Part shown: positions 60,515 through 64,000 of the stretch, piece after piece
Position numbering within the stretch: position 1 is the first letter of the stretch
Layout: each line of letters begins with the position of its first letter
From: Micromussa lordhowensis
Taxonomy: Eukaryota > Cnidaria > Anthozoa > Scleractinia > Lobophylliidae
Assembly: GCA_964020085.1 (NCBI GenBank)
Contig: OZ026600.1
Span: 18,846,302 to 18,910,301 of the forward strand
Direction of reading: 5' to 3'
Length of the DNA: 64,000 nt
Translations under genes and position numbers: made by a program
The notes under the pieces: model-generated
What the model was told of the DNA's origin: nothing
What the model saw: only the letters and a program-made list of their open reading frames with translations
Database searches by the model: none

Positions 60515-61006
60515 CGAGCCAGTACTCACACCAAATCACTTCCTAATTGGTCAAATCATAGTTAGTATGGTCAAATGGGTGGTGATTTCATTCCCGAAAG
60601 TGTGGAGAGTAAAGCATTTAATCCACGGAAACGCTGGAGGCGTGTGCAAAAATTAACTCGACATGTGTGGGGACGCTGGATGAAAGAATACCTACCCCAC
60701 ATCGGCTCCTGTCAGAAGTGGTTCTTTCCTACGGAGAATTGACCTTAAAATTGGAGATGTCGTAATGGTCATCGATCCTTGTGTAGCTTGAAGAGAGTGG
60801 AAAGTTGGCCGAATTGAACGCACTTATCCGGGCAGTGACCAGCTCGTCAGATGATGATGTTAGAGTTGGAGACAAGGTTCTCAAGCGACCTGTGTCAAGA
60901 ATTTCCCCGTTGGAATTTGCCAATACTGATTAAGACCTGCGAATGTCGAACAGTGACTTTTACTTAAGTTTACTTGTATAGACGAATTGTAAATCTCACT
61001 TTCCAA

Positions 61007-61230
61007 TTCGGGAGGGGAAAATGTTAAGAATGATAGTTCCGTGACCGTGACACGTTGTGTTACCGAGTTAACAATTACATGTAATACGAGATTTTGTATT
61101 TTGAGCCTTTTGTTAGATCGTTCGTGTCGTGTTATTCGCATACCGAGGAGAATAAACCTACAAGTTGAACCGTTTAAGTTACTTCGTTGTTGTTTCGTTA
61201 TTTTACGATTGCTACCGTCAGTCGATTACA
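61007..61230 (+). repeat. Polypurine tract and 3' LTR of the BEL/Pao element
   Basis: GGGAGGGGAAAA immediately precedes TGTTAAGAATGATAG. A candidate LTR (61022-61230, about 209 bp) ends in GATTACA and contains GAATAAA at about 61150. No matching 5' copy was seen upstream, so the outer end is a judgement from the TG...CA convention. Confidence 0.55.
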
Positions 61231-64000
61231 ACCGGGGCCACTAACTCTTCCATTGTGGCGAGGCTTCGAATGATGGGTTTTAAAATTCACAGAGGTAGAG
61301 GAGTATTGTCCAGTCTCTGAACTCTCCCTTCCCATGTGCTATCTAATAGGGGTTGAGCCCAGGCTCGAGAAGAGGAAGCCTGTACCTCTCGCCTGGTGTT
61401 CAACCCCTATCTAAGGGAAAGCCCTACGAAGAAGGTTGACTTCAGGGATTGCTTGGACCAAGAGGGGTACGGGTGCGTAAGGGGGTGCTAACGTTGCCCG
61501 GCATACGCCTAACCCAACCGTGTATGGAGATTGAGCAGAATCGAGGAAATTCTATTCATCCTTATAGCTAAGTTCCTTAGGGTCCAAAACCTAAGCTAAA
61601 CTGGTTTCCTTGTTGTTCAGCGCAGAGGAGAAAAGATGGTACAAAGAAATGCTGATTATAGGCACGCAATACATGTAGACTTTTCTGAATTCTTCTTCCT
61701 GATCCTAGTTGTGCTTCCGTTTTTACACTGGACGTAAATTGAAACTTCGCAGTTGTAGACTGCAGTCGGGTTTTGGCCTGTGACTAGCATTTTTCTGGTT
61801 GTTGCAAGCTTTAATCCGATCCTTCACAACTTTTCTGGTCAAGTCCGGATGGACACAGTTCAGTGCTTGTGTTAGCATCCAGAGCAAACAAAAAAGGTTT
61901 TCAAGAAATCAGCACGCTGTATAAGCTTGGCTGGCTTTAGAGGACGCTGCTGTATCTCCCTCTCAGGCTTGGCTCGCTTATGCTCCCTAGTGATTATTTC
62001 GATTTTTCGTACTTAATTAATGTTTTTTTTTTCCGGAACAGGATCAAAAAGGGATCGAAGAATACCAGCTCCATAATATTATAGCAGTTACAGTTTTCTA
62101 GTTGTACTTCTGCTTTCCAACATTTCCCAACATACTGTAAGTAATAGCGATGTTCGTCATTTTTCTCACTTTTCAGTAAAAGTTGTCATTTCAATTTTAA
62201 TTGTAACTTTATATTATATATTGTTTCAAAGGATGGCTGTATTTCAGTCAGTTCTTCTTCTTTCATGAATCAGCGCTGCTCGTCTTTCTCGGTCGATATA
62301 ATAACAGGGCAGTTGCCAGTATGAGGCAAATTACAAACTGAGGCACATGCCACAGTAATTTTTTTTTTTCTGAATGGGGAAAGTAAAACACTGCTCAATG
62401 CCTAGGAAAAAATTATAACCATGGATACTTCCTCAGGCAGTCCTTATTTGTTTTCTAGGGGAGCTCCTGGTTTTGTTTTTTTCTCCCATTGGATCGCGGC
62501 TCAAGTTAAGTTATTACGCTGGGGGTAGAAGGAGGGAGTACGTGCAAAGGCAAATTTCGGCGCAAATTAACCCCTGGCGCGTTGTTCACTTTTCTCCAGA
62601 CACATTCTTTCCACAATCGTATTTTGGAAAGTCCCTGATATTGCGTACGTAATTTCTGCAATGCTGGTAAAGACTATTGGGCATAGTTTGTTAAAATTTA
62701 ACCGCAAAAATAGCGAAACTACACGCTGAACAATTACATCATTCCCTAATTTTTATTTTCTGGTCCAAAAAAAAGAAATCTCATTTTTATGGTTAATTAT
62801 TGCAATCAGGAGCTCCGCTTTTAGGCTTGGCTTAATCTATATATTACTATGCAGGGGTCCACAAGAGGCTATGTTACACTTGCGTTGATAAAACAAGGTC
62901 ACCTCCAGCTTTGCTGACATTCAAAGGCCAGGTCACTGCGCAGACCACTGTAAAATGGTCTATTTAACCATGGACATTGCATCAGTCATAATTTTGTTCT
63001 ACCGCTACGGCCATGAATAATGACGTAAAACACACTTCATTTCAGCTTTGACTTCTTTTAAAAACTGAAAAAGGGAGGAAATAGTCCGGTGAGGTCGTTC
63101 AATTGTAAATTTTTGCCAAGTTTGAATAAAATTAAGGGAGAAATTTCTATTAGGCTTTGTGTAAAGTTTGATCATGACATGTTGATGACAAATTGACAAT
63201 TCGATGATAAAAGTAGGGCTCACCAAGCAGCTCGTTTTTGAGTTGTAAGCAATGGCTTTTACACGTGCACCGGAAGATAATTTAAAAACCGCAACCTCGT
63301 TACCAGGCTCTCTCTCTTCTGCCTCCCTTGTCGTTGGGAGGAAGATCCCGGTTGCGGCTGGTCACGTGACCACCTGTGGCACAAACTTGTCCGCCGGGGT
63401 ATAGTCAACAAATAAATTTTGTCGATTTCAAATGAAGCGAAAGAAAGGCGAGGGCTGATCACCACACACGGGTAAATACACCTTTGGAATTCTCCATTCT
63501 ATATTCAGCGTATTGAAGTATCACTCTGATTTCAATATCAGCCGGTCGAACTAAGAAGTAAAACTGTTTCTCCGTTTCATTTCGCCTGAACCTCACGGCA
63601 CATTATTCACTATATATAAAACGATGGAACCGGCGGCGAGCGAATAAAAATTTTCCGCCGCTCCACCTCGAGGCTATTAATCCCACCGCCTCTACCCACG
63701 GGCATTTTGTACTCTCCCCAGTTTCGCTCGCATTAAGAGACCAAAATGGCGGCCCGTCGACTCAACGATCGACTTATACGATCTCACGTTACGTTTACAT
63801 TAGATATCTCACTTTTTACGAAAATGAAACGTCGCCAAACCATAGAGTAGATAATTTGGGTACCAGCCTCTCAAGATGTGAAGAGAAACTCGCGAAAGAC
63901 GAAGCAAAGCCGGGGAAAAAAATTAGGCGTGTGAGGCTTTTATTTTCACCAAACTCCACTGATAAGTCACCGAAGCGAAATTTTTTTCTAGTACTAGTGT
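61231..64000. other. No supportable gene; hairpin and promoter-like end
   Basis: A hairpin at 61337-61418 pairs AATAGGGGTTGAGCCCAGGC with GCCTGGTGTTCAACCCCTAT. Near the end, TATATATAAA (63611-63620) precedes CG-rich sequence and an ATG in AAAATGGCGGC (63746), which could be a promoter and first exon of a gene continuing past the window. That reading is speculative. Confidence 0.3.

Larger units (their letters stand above)
55555..61230 (+). mobile_element. BEL/Pao LTR retrotransposon, decayed, 5' LTR not seen
   Basis: Coding remnants appear in Pao order. A coiled-coil gag start (EELERQEKELQVVNEEI, 55563-55620) continues after an insertion as ELENEVDEHLILEQEL (about 56298). The gag core (IPIFSGNKMDFQRWNAAF, about 56540) is followed by a CCHC knuckle CFRCLADNHHGKPC (near 56890). 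The protease has LLDEGSDTTYV (57224). The reverse transcriptase spans 57814-58440 with the catalytic YMDDLM (58315). RNase H-like remnants lie at 58660-59040. The integrase has a zinc-binding start (HHESEGHQM...CRECARHF, 59818-59955) and a core with SDNGTNF and the downstream Glu in GGVFESMIKSSKR (60205-60400). A C-terminal remnant (GDVVMVIDP) follows. Several frameshifts, stops and a gag deletion near 56705 make it inactive. It sits head to head with the Ena/VASP 5' end. Confidence 0.88.

Overview
This is eukaryotic nuclear DNA, AT-rich and dense in short inverted repeats, with GT-AG introns. The gene content (a complete Ena/VASP gene, FN3-bearing receptor channels, TPR-CHAT and DUF4419 proteins) and the repeat families (TTAA-flanked foldback elements, a tRNA-derived SINE, BEL/Pao and Penelope-like relics) suggest a cnidarian, most likely an anthozoan such as a stony coral. 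The organism call is inference from content; no species marker is present.

Layout. 1-12350 (+) is the 3' part of a receptor-channel gene. At least five FN3 exons, all in phase 1, lead into an ionotropic-glutamate-receptor-like core whose pore carries a potassium-channel signature (TTVGYGD), then a fourth membrane segment and a cytoplasmic tail. 14420-18145 (-) is a TPR-CHAT locus with about 14 TPRs of 40 residues and a CHAT protease-like domain. An in-frame TAG separates the two halves, and a 10-bp deletion breaks the first TPRs. 18183-25500 has no intact gene; it holds palindromes, a nested repeat cluster and an unidentified coding relic. 25518-31143 (+) is a small multi-exon gene for a very acidic protein, partly resolved, with a Penelope-like RT relic in its first intron. 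31144-36600 is intergenic: duplications, a 31-bp minisatellite, a Myb/SANT-like relic and a perfect 76-bp palindrome. 36701-37807 (+) is an intronless DUF4419 gene. 37808-44311 is intergenic or 3' UTR sequence with foldback elements. 44312-55045 (-) is a complete Ena/VASP gene; 13 coding exons were reconstructed and the phases sum exactly to 430 codons. 55555-61230 (+) is a decayed BEL/Pao retrotransposon with a DNA element inserted in its gag and a recognisable 3' LTR. 61231-64000 has no gene I can support, only a hairpin and a promoter-like stretch at the end.

The genes do not form an operon-like system. The channel (membrane signalling), the TPR-CHAT locus (possible protease/signalling scaffold) and Ena/VASP (actin assembly) are independent. 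The most unusual item is the FN3/iGluR/K+-filter chimera. The next is the TPR-CHAT locus, where the protease half lies behind an in-frame amber codon yet stays fully open with His and Cys intact.
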